Part shown: piece by piece, positions 56,060-64,000 of the stretch
How the letters are laid out: each line of letters begins with the position of its first letter
How positions within the stretch are numbered: position 1 is the stretch's first letter
Source: Nocardioides sp. QY071
GTDB taxonomy: Bacteria; Actinomycetota; Actinomycetes; Propionibacteriales; Nocardioidaceae
Direction: 5' to 3'
Assembly: GCF_029961765.1 (NCBI RefSeq)
Contig: NZ_CP124681.1
Coordinates: 2,976,001 to 3,040,000 of the forward strand
DNA: 64,000 nucleotides
Translations under genes and position numbers: made by a program
Notes under the pieces: model-generated
Databases searched by the model: none
Told to the model about the DNA's origin: nothing
Seen by the model: only the letters and a program-made list of their open reading frames with translations

Positions 56060-56829
56060 AACCCCACCGGCGGGGCGACCTGGAAGTAGATCGCGGTGAT
56101 CACGGCGTTGAGGAAGAACAGCGCCATGAAGGCGATGATCACCGACTCGTTGACCGCCCGGCCGACGCCGCTCGGTCCGCCGCCGGCGTTGAGGCCCTTG
56201 TAGGCGCCGATGATCGCGGCGAGCCAGCCGAAGATGATCGCCTTGATCATCGCGATGTAGAGGTCGGGCAGGGAGGCGAGAGCGGTGAACGAGGACAGGA
56301 AGGCGCCGGCCGACCCGCCCTGGACGATCACGGTGAAGAAGTAGCCGCCGCCGATGCCGGTGCCGATCACGATGCCGTTGATCATGAAGGCGACGAACAT
56401 GGTCGCCACCACGCGGGGCGCGACCAGGCGCTCGAGCGGGTCGATGCCGAGGACCTCCATGGCATCGATCTCCTCGCGGATCTTGCGCGCGCCGAGGTCG
56501 GAGCAGATCGCCGAGCCGGCGGCGCCGGCGATGATCATCGCCGCCGCCATCGGCGCCGCCTCGCGCACGGTGGCGAGCACCGCGGTCGCGCCGGCGAAGG
56601 ACTGGGCGCCCAGCTGACCGGTCAGGTTGCCGACCTGGAGCGAGATGACCGCGCCGAACGGGATCGAGACCATGATGGTCGGCATCAGCGTCACGCTGGT
56701 GACGAACCAGGCCTGCTCGAGGAACTCCCGCACCTGGAAGGGCCGGGTGAAGATCCGCTTGGTCACCTCCACGACCATCAGCGCGATCTCGCCAGGGCCA
56801 CGCACGACCGCCATGGCATTGAAAGCCAC
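56056..56829 (-). CDS. yrbE4A: YrbE4A-type permease
   Basis: 257 residues of MlaE/YrbE permease with motif EEIDAMEVLGIDPLERLVAPR and membrane segments such as FVTSVTLMPTIMVSIPFGAVI. First gene of the mce4 operon. GTG start with GGAGAGGAG upstream; a downstream ATG (MAVVRGPGE) is an alternative. KstR-like box at 56889-56902, 60 bases upstream. Confidence 0.92.
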   Translation of the reverse strand: MAFNAMAVVRGPGEIALMVVEVTKRIFTRPFQVREFLEQAWFVTSVTLMPTIMVSIPFGAVISLQVGNLTGQLGAQSFAGATAVLATVREAAPMAAAMIIAGAAGSAICSDLGARKIREEIDAMEVLGIDPLERLVAPRVVATMFVAFMINGIVIGTGIGGGYFFTVIVQGGSAGAFLSSFTALASLPDLYIAMIKAIIFGWLAAIIGAYKGLNAGGGPSGVGRAVNESVIIAFMALFFLNAVITAIYFQVAPPVGL

Positions 56830-56888
56830 GCCCCGACTCCTCTCCCCACGGTGTTCAAGCGGGTCCCGCTCCAGGGACCCGGCGATAT

Positions 56889-56902
56889 TAGAACACGTTC
56901 TC
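56889..56902. promoter_or_regulatory. KstR-like operator (one mismatch), mce4 operon
   Basis: TAGAACACGTTCTC matches TnnAACnnGTTnnA except the final base. It lies 60 bases before yrbE4A, in the position expected for control of the mce4 operon. Confidence 0.75.
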
Positions 56903-57011
56903 GTTGTGACCAAGGCAACTTGGCCGGCCCTTGGTCCTTTTTGCCGCCTCCCCTCGCACAACGCCGCCGTGGTGGCCGGGGTCACGCCGGGCGGTTTCCT
57001 AGGATCGGCTC

Positions 57012-57698
57012 GTGCAGTCCTCCGCCGCGAGGCCGTCCCGGCCACTGGAAGTCATCGGCCGTCACCCCTCCGCACTCCTGCTGGCGGCCCAGCTGGTGGT
57101 CGTGCTCGCCTACCCGGCGCTCGAGGGATCGGCCGCGGGACGGGCGGTCGTCGGGGTGTTCCAGATGGTCGTCGTACTGTCCGCGGTCTGGGCGGTACGC
57201 CGGACGGCCACCCTGCGGTGGGTGGTCCTCCTCCTCGGCGCCCCTGCCGTCGTGCTCGCCGTGCTCGAGGCCGTCCAGCCCGACGTGGACTGGATCGTGC
57301 TCGCCTCGGCGGCCTTCCACGTCCCGTTCTACTTCTTCGTGTCGTACGCGATGATCCGCTACCTCTTCCACGACGACCGGGTCACGGTGGACGAGATCTT
57401 CGCGACCGGCGCGGCGTTCACCGTCGTGGCGTGGGCGTTCGCCTACCTCTACGCCGCGGCCCAGGTGCTCTGGCCGGGCTCCTTCGTCGGCTTCAACAGT
57501 CCCGACGGCGGCTCACCCCTGAGCTGGTTCGAGCTGCTCTTCCTGTCCTTCACCACGCTGACCAGCGTCGGCCTGTCCGACGTCTACCCGGTCGTGAACC
57601 AGGCCCGGTCGTTCGTGATGGTCGAGCAGGTCGCGGGCGTCTTCTACGTCGCGCTCGTCGTCGCCCGCCTCGTCGGGCTCAGCGCGCGTCGGGTGTGA
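57012..57698 (+). CDS. Two-pore-type ion channel protein
   Basis: 228 residues with about five hydrophobic segments and a pore-loop motif FTTLTSVGLSDVYPV near residue 180, close to the T-x-x-T-x-G-x-S/G-D filter of Ion_trans_2 potassium channels; the G-L-S in place of GYG/GFG leaves ion selectivity uncertain. GTG start; TAGGAT ends six bases before it (leaderless). Overlaps the convergent MFS gene by 20 bases. Confidence 0.75.
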   Translation: MQSSAARPSRPLEVIGRHPSALLLAAQLVVVLAYPALEGSAAGRAVVGVFQMVVVLSAVWAVRRTATLRWVVLLLGAPAVVLAVLEAVQPDVDWIVLASAAFHVPFYFFVSYAMIRYLFHDDRVTVDEIFATGAAFTVVAWAFAYLYAAAQVLWPGSFVGFNSPDGGSPLSWFELLFLSFTTLTSVGLSDVYPVVNQARSFVMVEQVAGVFYVALVVARLVGLSARRV

Positions 57699-58989
57699 GG
57701 TCCACCATCGAGGAGCCTCCGGCCACCTGCTCACGGGTGGTCAGCGAGCGGACCCGGCGCCGGTAGCGCAGCACCTGGACCACCCCGAGGGTCCACAGCA
57801 GGTACTGGGTCGCCATCGCCCACCGGAACGCCTCGGGCGTGTAGTCCTGCGCGCCCGGCGTCAGCGCGTCGAGGACCGCCCCGACCGCGAGGACCGCGAG
57901 CAGGCCCGAGGTGAAGCCGCCGACGTTGATGATCCCGCTGGCGCTCGCCGTGCGGTGGTCAGGGTTGCTGGTGCGGGCGACGTCGAAGCCGATCATCGAG
58001 CCCGGCCCGCCCGCGCCGACGACGACGATCAGGAGCACCAGCAGCGGGAGAGGGGCGTCGCCGGGCCACAGCAGCACCAGCCCCCAGGCCGTCGCGAGGG
58101 CGCCGACGATGACCAGCGAGGTCGTCGAGCGGTGCCACGGGTGCCGCCCGACCAGCCACCCGAGCAGCGGGCCGTAGGCCACCGAGGTCGCGACGAGCAG
58201 GGAGAGCAGCGCGCTCGCCGTACCGGCGGAGAGGTGCTCGGCCGTCACCAGGAAGGGGAAGCCCCACAGCAGGCCCATCAGGGTGGTGCTGAACGGCGTC
58301 GAGAAGTGCATCCACAGCCCCAGCCGGGTGCCGGGCTGAGCCCACGACGCGGCCAGGCTGGCGACCAGCGCCCGGGCGCTCAGCGGTACGCCGCGCAGGT
58401 GTGCCTGCGTCGGCGTGTCGTGGAGCAGCACCCGCAGCACCACGAGCATCACCGCCCCGGCGAGCGCGCCCCCGAGGTAGGCGCGGGTCCAGCCGAGGTG
58501 GCCCAGCGCCCAGGTCATCGGCGCGGCCGCGGCGAGGGCGCCGAGCTGGCCGAGGTTGCCGGTCAGCTGGCTGATCAGCGGCACCTGGCGCCGCGGGAAC
58601 CAGGAGGTGACCAGGCGCAGCACGCAGATGAACGTCATCGCGTCGCCCGCACCGACCAGCACCCGGGCGCCGAGCGCCAGCGCGTAGCTGTCGGCGAAGG
58701 CGAAGGCCGCCTGGCCGGTGCCGACCACGACGATGGCCGCCGTGAGGACGGTCCGTGAGCCGAACCGGTCGACCATCAGCCCGACCGGGATCTGCATGGA
58801 GGCGTAGACCAGCAGCTGGAGCACGGTGAACGACGCCAGCTGGCTGGCCGAGATGTCGAAGCGCTCGGTCGCGGCGAGCCCGGCGACAGCGAGGCTGCTG
58901 CGGTGGAAGACCGCGAGTCCGTAGGCGAGGAGGCCGACGATCCACACGGTGTAGCGACGCCCGGGGACCGGCCCAGGCTCGTTGCTCAC
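57679..58989 (-). CDS. MFS transporter
   Basis: 436 residues with about 12 transmembrane helices. Loop 2-3 motif is [15 protein letters not shown] and repeated charged loops ([26 protein letters not shown]). No domain marks the substrate; sugar-, nitrate- and drug-type MFS members all remain possible. GTG start. Between the channel gene and uvrB, on uvrB's strand. Confidence 0.85.
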   Translation of the reverse strand: MSNEPGPVPGRRYTVWIVGLLAYGLAVFHRSSLAVAGLAATERFDISASQLASFTVLQLLVYASMQIPVGLMVDRFGSRTVLTAAIVVVGTGQAAFAFADSYALALGARVLVGAGDAMTFICVLRLVTSWFPRRQVPLISQLTGNLGQLGALAAAAPMTWALGHLGWTRAYLGGALAGAVMLVVLRVLLHDTPTQAHLRGVPLSARALVASLAASWAQPGTRLGLWMHFSTPFSTTLMGLLWGFPFLVTAEHLSAGTASALLSLLVATSVAYGPLLGWLVGRHPWHRSTTSLVIVGALATAWGLVLLWPGDAPLPLLVLLIVVVGAGGPGSMIGFDVARTSNPDHRTASASGIINVGGFTSGLLAVLAVGAVLDALTPGAQDYTPEAFRWAMATQYLLWTLGVVQVLRYRRRVRSLTTREQVAGGSSMVDLTPDAR

Positions 58990-59047
58990 ACCAGCAGGCT
59001 ATCGGCTCCGGGTGGCCCAGACCGCCTTCGCGAGGACGTGCGACGGC

Positions 59048-61177
59048 TCACTTGGTCGCTTCGAGCATCTGGCGCAGCTCCTTCTTGAGCTCCCCGATCT
59101 CGTCGCGCAGCCGCGCGGCCAGCTCGAACTGCAGCTCGGCGGCCGCCGCCTTCATCTGGTCGGTCAGGTCCTGGATGAGCTGCGCCAGGTCCGAGCTCGG
59201 TAGCCCGGCCAGCTCGGCGGCATGCCCGCCGATGTCGGTCGTGCGCAGCTGGGGCGTGGGTGACTTCTTCGGCTTCACTCCCCCGGCGCGACCCTTCTGG
59301 CCGACGTCGGCCCAGGTCTGCAGCAGCTCCTGGGTGGTCTCGTCCTCGCGGGCGAGCATCTCGGTGATGTCGGCGATCTTCTTGCGCAGCGGCTGCGGGT
59401 CGATGCCGTGGGCCTCGTTGTAGGCGACCTGCTTGGCCCGGCGCCGGTTGGTCTCGTCGATGGCCGACTCCATCGACGGGGTGATCCGGTCGGCGTACAT
59501 GTGCACCTCGCCGGACACATTGCGCGCCGCGCGGCCGATGGTCTGGATGAGCGACTTGTCGGAGCGCAGGAAGCCCTCCTTGTCGGCGTCGAGGATCGAG
59601 ACCAACGAGACCTCGGGCAGGTCGAGGCCCTCGCGGAGCAGGTTGATGCCGACCAGGACGTCGTAGGCACCCAGCCGCAGGTCGCGCAGCAGCTCGATCC
59701 GCTTGAGGGTGTCGACCTCGGAGTGGAGGTAGCGCGTGCGGATGCCTGCGTCGAGGAGGTAGTCGGTGAGGTCCTCGGACATCTTCTTGGTCAGCGTGGT
59801 GACCAGGACCCGCTCCTGCTTCTCGGCCCGGGTGCGGATCTCGTGGATCAGGTCGTCGATCTGGCCCTTCGTCGGCTTGACCACGACCTCGGGGTCGACC
59901 AGGCCGGTCGGGCGGATGATCTGCTCGACGACGTCGCCCTGCACCTTGTCGAGCTCGTAGTCGCCCGGCGTCGCCGACAGGTAGACGGTCTGCCCGATCC
60001 GCTCGAGGAACTCCTCCCAGCGCAGCGGCCGGTTGTCCATCGCGCTGGGCAGCCGGAAGCCGTGCTCGACCAGGTTGCGCTTGCGCGACATGTCGCCCTC
60101 GTACATGCCGCCGATCTGCGGGACCGCGACGTGGGACTCGTCGACCACGAGCAGGAAGTCCTCGGGGAAGTAGTCGAGCAGGGTGTTGGGGGCGGTCCCC
60201 CGGCCACGACCGTCCATGTGCATCGAGTAGTTCTCGATGCCCGAGCAGGAGCCGACCTGCCGCATCATCTCGATGTCGTACGTCGTGCGCATCCGCAGCC
60301 GCTGCGCCTCGAGCATCTTGCCCTGCCGCTCGAACGTGGTCAGCTGCTCGGCGAGCTCGGCCTCGATGCCGTTGATCGCCCGCTCCATCCGCTCCGGGCC
60401 GGCGATGTAGTGGCTCGCGGGGAAGACGTAGAGCTCTTGGTCCTCGGTGAGCACCTCGCCGGTGACCGGGTGCAGCGTCATCAGCCGCTCGATCTCGTCG
60501 CCGAAGAACTCGATCCGCACCGCCAGCTCCTCGTAGACCGGGAAGATCTCGAGCGTGTCGCCGCGGACCCGGAAGGTGCCGCGGGTGAAGGCCAGGTCGT
60601 TGCGGGTGTACTGGATCTCGACGAGCCGGCGCAGCACCGAGTCGCGGTCGTGCTCCTCTCCGACGCGCAGCCGGACCATCCGGTCGACGTACTCCTGCGG
60701 GGTGCCGAGGCCGTAGATGCACGACACGGTCGACACCACGATCACGTCGCGCCGCGTGAGCAGGCTGTTGGTCGCGGAGTGCCGCAGCCGCTCGACCTCC
60801 TCGTTGATCGAGGAGTCCTTCTCGATGTAGGTGTCGGTCTGGGGGACGTAGGCCTCGGGCTGGTAGTAGTCGTAGTAGGAGACGAAGTACTCGACCGCGT
60901 TGTCAGGGAACAGCTGGCGCAGCTCGTTGGCGAACTGTGCGGCCAGCGTCTTGTTGGGCTGGAGCACCAGCAGCGGCCGCTGCACCTGCTCGGCCACCCA
61001 CGCCACGGTGGCGGTCTTTCCGGTGCCGGTCGCGCCGAGCAGGACGACGTCCTCGACACCGTCGTTGAGACGCTTGGTGATCTCGGCGATCGCGGCCGGC
61101 TGGTCGCCCGAGGGCTGGTAGTCGGACTGCACGTGGAAGGGCGCGACGCGACGCTCGAGATCGGTGACCGGACGCAT
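59048..61177 (-). CDS. uvrB: Excinuclease ABC subunit B
   Basis: 709-residue damage-verifying helicase-like protein of nucleotide excision repair. Walker [14 protein letters not shown] (about residue 50), beta-hairpin region [21 protein letters not shown], motif II VVDESH, motif [11 protein letters not shown], and C-terminal UVR motif [21 protein letters not shown] for UvrC. ATG with TACGCT ending six bases upstream (leaderless). No lexA-type SOS box was evident upstream. Confidence 0.97.
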   Translation of the reverse strand: MRPVTDLERRVAPFHVQSDYQPSGDQPAAIAEITKRLNDGVEDVVLLGATGTGKTATVAWVAEQVQRPLLVLQPNKTLAAQFANELRQLFPDNAVEYFVSYYDYYQPEAYVPQTDTYIEKDSSINEEVERLRHSATNSLLTRRDVIVVSTVSCIYGLGTPQEYVDRMVRLRVGEEHDRDSVLRRLVEIQYTRNDLAFTRGTFRVRGDTLEIFPVYEELAVRIEFFGDEIERLMTLHPVTGEVLTEDQELYVFPASHYIAGPERMERAINGIEAELAEQLTTFERQGKMLEAQRLRMRTTYDIEMMRQVGSCSGIENYSMHMDGRGRGTAPNTLLDYFPEDFLLVVDESHVAVPQIGGMYEGDMSRKRNLVEHGFRLPSAMDNRPLRWEEFLERIGQTVYLSATPGDYELDKVQGDVVEQIIRPTGLVDPEVVVKPTKGQIDDLIHEIRTRAEKQERVLVTTLTKKMSEDLTDYLLDAGIRTRYLHSEVDTLKRIELLRDLRLGAYDVLVGINLLREGLDLPEVSLVSILDADKEGFLRSDKSLIQTIGRAARNVSGEVHMYADRITPSMESAIDETNRRRAKQVAYNEAHGIDPQPLRKKIADITEMLAREDETTQELLQTWADVGQKGRAGGVKPKKSPTPQLRTTDIGGHAAELAGLPSSDLAQLIQDLTDQMKAAAAELQFELAARLRDEIGELKKELRQMLEATK

Positions 61178-61222
61178 GGCTCCAGCGTACGAGGGGCCAC
61201 CGACAGTCCTCCTGGCGCTGCC

Positions 61223-61774
61223 CTACCTCGGACGGTCCGGCTGCACCCGCAACGCGTGCAGCGCGGTGGCGAGCATCGCGTAGTGGCCCACGAGCATCAC
61301 GATCTCGATCCGCTCGCGGTCCTCGAAGCACTCCCCCAGCTCGGCCCACAGGCCGTCGGGGATGTCCTGGTCGGCGAGCAGCTCGTCGGTGGCGCGCAGC
61401 AGCAGCCGCTCGCGCTCGCTCAGTCCCGGGTGCTCGCCGAAGGACTCGATCGCCGCCACCTCCTCGCGCGAGAGCCCGGCCCGGCGGGCCAGGCGGCGAT
61501 GCTGCTCGAGCTCGTAGGCCGACCCGCGGCGCGCCGCGACCCGGACGATGACCAGCTCCGACTCCCGCCGGGACAGCCGGCCGCCCGGCATCAGCCGGCC
61601 CGCGAAGTGCAGCCAGCCCCAGAACAGGCGCCGGTGCCGGCCCAGGGTCAGGAAGACCGCCGGCGGCTCGGTGCCCTGCACCCGGCCCGCGATCCGGGCG
61701 AAGGCGGCCACGAACGGGCCGACCTCGCGCCAGCCGCCCGGCGCGATCCGTGCCGTGGTCCCGGCCCCGCTCAT
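61223..61774 (-). CDS. Carboxymuconolactone decarboxylase-family protein
   Basis: 183 residues, all-helical. The region RRESELVIVRVAARRGSAYELEQHRRLARRAGL matches the CMD/AhpD-like domain, but no CxxC peroxidase pair is present; the usual positions read RGSAYELEQH, so peroxidase activity is unlikely and a decarboxylase-like or unknown role is more probable. ATG overlaps the SDR stop (ATGA). Confidence 0.78.
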   Translation of the reverse strand: MSGAGTTARIAPGGWREVGPFVAAFARIAGRVQGTEPPAVFLTLGRHRRLFWGWLHFAGRLMPGGRLSRRESELVIVRVAARRGSAYELEQHRRLARRAGLSREEVAAIESFGEHPGLSERERLLLRATDELLADQDIPDGLWAELGECFEDRERIEIVMLVGHYAMLATALHALRVQPDRPR

Positions 61775-62652
61775 GCGGTCCTCCGGGCCTGCTCGACCGC
61801 GGGCAGCACCCGGTTGGCGCCGTAGTTGAAGACCCGCATCGCGATGGCGTACCCGGGCGGGAAGTAGCGCTGCAGCCAGTGGACCAGCCGGATGTCGGGC
61901 GAGGTGTAGACCCAGTAGCGGTTGCGCAGCGCGCCCCTCCAGATCGCGGTGGCGGCCTGCTCGGGCGAGACCGCACGCTTCTGGAAGTGTCGTCGGGCCC
62001 GGACGAAGGCCTTGCTCTGCTGGTCGATCCCGGCGATCCGGATGGTCTCGACCAGGCCGGTGTCGACGCCGCCGGGGCAGACCAGGCTGACCCCGATCCG
62101 ATGCTTGCGCAGGTCGTAGCGGAGCACCTCGGAGACCCCGCGCAGGCCGAACTTCGACGCGCTGTACGCCGCGTGCCACGGCATCGCGATGATCCCCGCG
62201 GCCGAGGAGACGTTGACCAGCTGGCCACCGCGGCCGGCGTCGATCATCGGCGGCACGAACTCCTCGATCACGTGGATCGGACCCATCAGGTTGACGTCGA
62301 CCAGGCGCTGCCAGTGCTCGGCCTCGAGGCTGCGGACGGTGCCCCAGATCGCGATGCCGGCGACGTTGAGGACCACGTCCATCGCGCCCGCGCGCTCGGT
62401 CACCAGCGCCGCGAGGCGGCGTACCTGGCCGTGGTCGGAGACGTCGGCGACCTCGGCGGTGCCGACCGTCCCGCCGCGGGCCCGGATGGCGTCGGCGACC
62501 TCGGCCAGCCGCTCGGGCTGGACGTCGGTGAGGTGCAGCACGGCGCCGCGGTCGGCGGCCTGCTCGGCCACGGCGCGGCCGATGCCGCTGGCGGCGCCGG
62601 TGACCAGGACCTGCTTGCCGGTCAGGTCTCGGACGGGAGCACGGAACCACAT
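61771..62652 (-). CDS. Short-chain dehydrogenase
   Basis: 293 residues of SDR: TGAASGIGRAVAEQ, NVAGIAIW, catalytic LVNVSSAAGIIAMPWHAAYSASKFG and PGGVDTG. Asp in LHLTDVQPERL favours NAD(H). The C-terminus (RYFPPGYAIAMRVFN) suggests membrane association. Substrate unknown. ATG is 21 bases after the TetR gene; the three genes form a likely operon. Confidence 0.84.
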   Translation of the reverse strand: MWFRAPVRDLTGKQVLVTGAASGIGRAVAEQAADRGAVLHLTDVQPERLAEVADAIRARGGTVGTAEVADVSDHGQVRRLAALVTERAGAMDVVLNVAGIAIWGTVRSLEAEHWQRLVDVNLMGPIHVIEEFVPPMIDAGRGGQLVNVSSAAGIIAMPWHAAYSASKFGLRGVSEVLRYDLRKHRIGVSLVCPGGVDTGLVETIRIAGIDQQSKAFVRARRHFQKRAVSPEQAATAIWRGALRNRYWVYTSPDIRLVHWLQRYFPPGYAIAMRVFNYGANRVLPAVEQARRTA

Positions 62653-62673
62653 GGACTTCTCCTGGATCGGTCG

Positions 62674-63270
62674 TCAGTGCGGGAACAGCGAGGCGGCGAG
62701 GGCGACGAGCGGCGGGTGCAGCCCGGCGAGCTCCTCGGGCTCGCCGAGGGTGATCCGGGCGGTCACCATCTGGATGATCGCGGCGAGCAGCGCCTCGCAG
62801 GCGAACCGCTCCTGCGCGGTCCGGGCCGAGAAGACCGTGGCGAGCGCCGCGGCCGCCTCCTGCTGGACCTCCACGCGACGGCGCATCGCCTCGGGGCCGG
62901 CGGCGTACACCTCGACGAGGAAGAGCCGGGCGCGGCCCGGGTCCTCGGCGAGGGCGGCGAGGTAGCGCTCGAGCAGCGCCGCGAAGCGTTTCTGCGGGGT
63001 GCCCCTGGCGGCGAGCCCGGCGGCGAATCCGGCCCGGAGGGCGTCGGTCGCCCACGCGTAGGCCGCGATGAAACAGTCCTGCTTGGAGCCGAAGTGCTGG
63101 TAGAACGTCTCGCGCGAGACGCCGGCCCGCTTGATGATCTCGGCGACCGGAGTGGCGACGTACCCGCGCTCGGTCATCGCCGCCGCCAGCGCGTGGAACA
63201 TCCGCTCGCGCTGGTCCGCGGCCACCTCGGCACGGCTCAGCCCGTGTCGGCCGCGGGGCAGGGTCGCCAT
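62674..63270 (-). CDS. TetR-family regulator
   Basis: 198 residues from ATG 63270. HTH: ERMFHALAAAMTERGYVATPVAEIIKRAGVSRETFYQHFGSK; C-terminal ligand domain without recognised specificity. A TTG at 63306 in frame would add 12 residues but would encode the operator palindrome, so ATG is preferred. TTGACG and AACTGT, 17 bases apart, lie upstream with AACTGT ending seven bases before the ATG (leaderless). Probably represses itself and the SDR/CMD genes. Confidence 0.85.
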   Translation of the reverse strand: MATLPRGRHGLSRAEVAADQRERMFHALAAAMTERGYVATPVAEIIKRAGVSRETFYQHFGSKQDCFIAAYAWATDALRAGFAAGLAARGTPQKRFAALLERYLAALAEDPGRARLFLVEVYAAGPEAMRRRVEVQQEAAAALATVFSARTAQERFACEALLAAIIQMVTARITLGEPEELAGLHPPLVALAASLFPH

Positions 63271-63285
63271 GTCCCGGACAGTTTC

Positions 63286-63303
63286 ACGAACAGTAGTGTT
63301 CGT
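63286..63303. promoter_or_regulatory. Palindromic operator for the adjacent TetR gene
   Basis: ACGAACA-GTAG-TGTTCGT, seven-base arms around a four-base spacer, lying 16 bases upstream of the TetR ATG and between its putative -35 (TTGACG) and -10 (AACTGT). Autoregulation is inferred. Confidence 0.75.
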
Positions 63304-63306
63304 CAA

Positions 63307-63642
63307 TGTCTATTGGCTCGCTGCGCTCGCATGTCGCGCGCGCTTTGACGCGTTGCCTTCCTCCGCTGCGCTCGCTGGCGCTCGCTCCGCTCCGTCCAGG
63401 CAACGCGGCGCGCGCGACGGGCTCGCCTGAATGTCATGCGCGCCCGAACGTCGTTCGGCTGAACCCCGTCGGGCGCCCCGCGTGATCTGGACCGAGCGGA
63501 GCGAGCGACCGAGCGCCAGCGAGGAAGAGAGCGCAGCGAGGGAAGATCACGCGTTAAAGGGCGCCCGACATGCGCGAGCGAAGCGAGCGCCAAACCAACA
63601 CCGTGAGCCGCTCACGCAGCGCACCAGCCCCGACCCACCCGG
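63307..63642. repeat. Gene-free 336-base stretch made of two large inverted repeats
   Basis: Two long imperfect hairpins, 63333-63418 and 63468-63569. The first has arms GTCGCGCGCGC/GCGCGCGCGAC and CGTTGCCT/AGGCAACG. The second has GTCGGGCGCCC/GGGCGCCCGAC and CGCGTGATCT/AGATCACGCG. Their loops are near reverse complements of one another (GGAC-GAGCGGAGCGAGCG theme). A 17-base core shared with 38371-38387 sits at 63315-63331. No convincing gene is seen in either strand. Confidence 0.8.
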
Positions 63643-64000
63643 CTACAAAAGAGGCCGCAGGGGGGCCAGCACCGCCTCGGTGAACTTGCGGTGCACGTCG
63701 CGGGCCTCCCACTCGCCGCTGGTCAGCTCCAGGCAGTTCGACTGGTCGACCTCGAAGATCTCCTCGAGCTCGCGGGCGAAGCCCTCGTCGATGATCTCGA
63801 CGTTGATCTCGAAGTTGCCCGTCAGGCTGAGCCGGTCGATGTTGGCGGTGCCGACCGTCGCCCAGGTGCCGTCGACGGTGGCGGTCTTCGCGTGCACCAT
63901 CGCGTCGCGGTAGCGCAGGATCCGCACGCCCGCGTCGAGCAGCTGCGTGAAGTGGCCGCGGGAGATCCAGTCGGCCACGATGTGGTTGGACTTGAGCGGC
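63643..64000 (-). CDS. Phospholipase D/cardiolipin synthase-like protein, C-terminal part (cut by window edge)
   Basis: The last about 119 residues of a PLD-family enzyme. The second HKD motif is complete: HAKTATVDGTWATVGTANID (H-x-K-x4-D), followed by NFEINVEIIDEGFARELEEIFEVD, as in cardiolipin synthases that transfer phosphatidyl groups at the membrane. The frame is open to the right edge (P-L-K-S-N-H-I-V), so the N-terminus and first HKD motif lie outside. Phosphatidylserine synthase-like variants are also possible. Confidence 0.87.
   Translation of the reverse strand, partial: PLKSNHIVADWISRGHFTQLLDAGVRILRYRDAMVHAKTATVDGTWATVGTANIDRLSLTGNFEINVEIIDEGFARELEEIFEVDQSNCLELTSGEWEARDVHRKFTEAVLAPLRPLL

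Noticed and set aside
59408..61825. Long plus-strand open frame opposite uvrB
   Set aside because: Shadow of uvrB; composition is non-protein-like and it crosses three genes.
63271..63306. TTG start adding 12 residues to the TetR protein
   Set aside because: The extension would encode the operator palindrome and lie upstream of the likely -10; ATG at 63270 gives a normal TetR N-terminus.

Overview
The window looks like chromosome of a high-GC actinobacterium, most like Nocardioides and relatives. The grounds are very GC-rich coding sequence, gene order shared with Mycobacterium and Streptomyces, many GTG starts, ATGA/GTGA gene junctions, and a KstR/Mce4 steroid system. I saw no tRNA or rRNA genes, CRISPR arrays, transposases or phage genes. 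Identifications come from reading translations and comparing with remembered family sequences; no search was run.

Layout. 1-6000 (minus): arginine biosynthesis, argC - ACT-domain gene - argJ - argB - argD - argF - argR (argR cut by the window edge), with tandem ARG-box-like repeats at the argC start. 6059-10982: a DrrAB-type ABC exporter facing a large BTAD/NB-ARC regulator that seems to start at CTG inside the pheT stop codon. 10979-18481 (minus): pheT, pheS, a DinB-like gene, an orphan PAS histidine kinase, an rRNA methyltransferase, rplT, rpmI and infC (ATC start), with a hairpin-rich infC leader. 18630-21868: SseB-like, PLP fold-III enzyme, P-loop kinase and aldose epimerase genes. 21875-27128 (minus): an FMN riboswitch, ribD-ribE-ribBA-ribH, then hisE-hisG and a small membrane protein.

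27.7-56.9 kb is a steroid (cholesterol-type) catabolism and uptake region. Six sites fit the KstR operator TnnAACnnGTTnnA (four perfect, two with one mismatch), and kstR lies within it. Operons: a fused ChsE1-ChsE2 dehydrogenase, a ChsH2 split in two genes, chsH1 and ltp2 (propanoyl side-chain removal); a FadE34/ChsE3-like dehydrogenase; ferredoxin reductase, flavin protein, ferredoxin and two SDRs including an Hsd4A-like one; and the mce4 uptake operon (yrbE4AB, mce4A-F, two Mce-associated proteins). Also here are a WS/DGAT acyltransferase, two alpha/beta hydrolases, and a glycosyltransferase - methyltransferase - alpha/alpha-toroid operon divergent from kstR, which is the least explained part.

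57.0-64.0 kb: an ion channel, MFS transporter, uvrB, a TetR-SDR-carboxymuconolactone decarboxylase group, a 336-base gap built of two large inverted repeats, and a truncated phospholipase-D/cardiolipin synthase gene.

Two themes recur. Many transcription units have a TAnnnT hexamer 6-7 bases before the start codon, suggesting leaderless mRNAs. Convergent genes usually overlap or abut, leaving no room for ordinary terminators.
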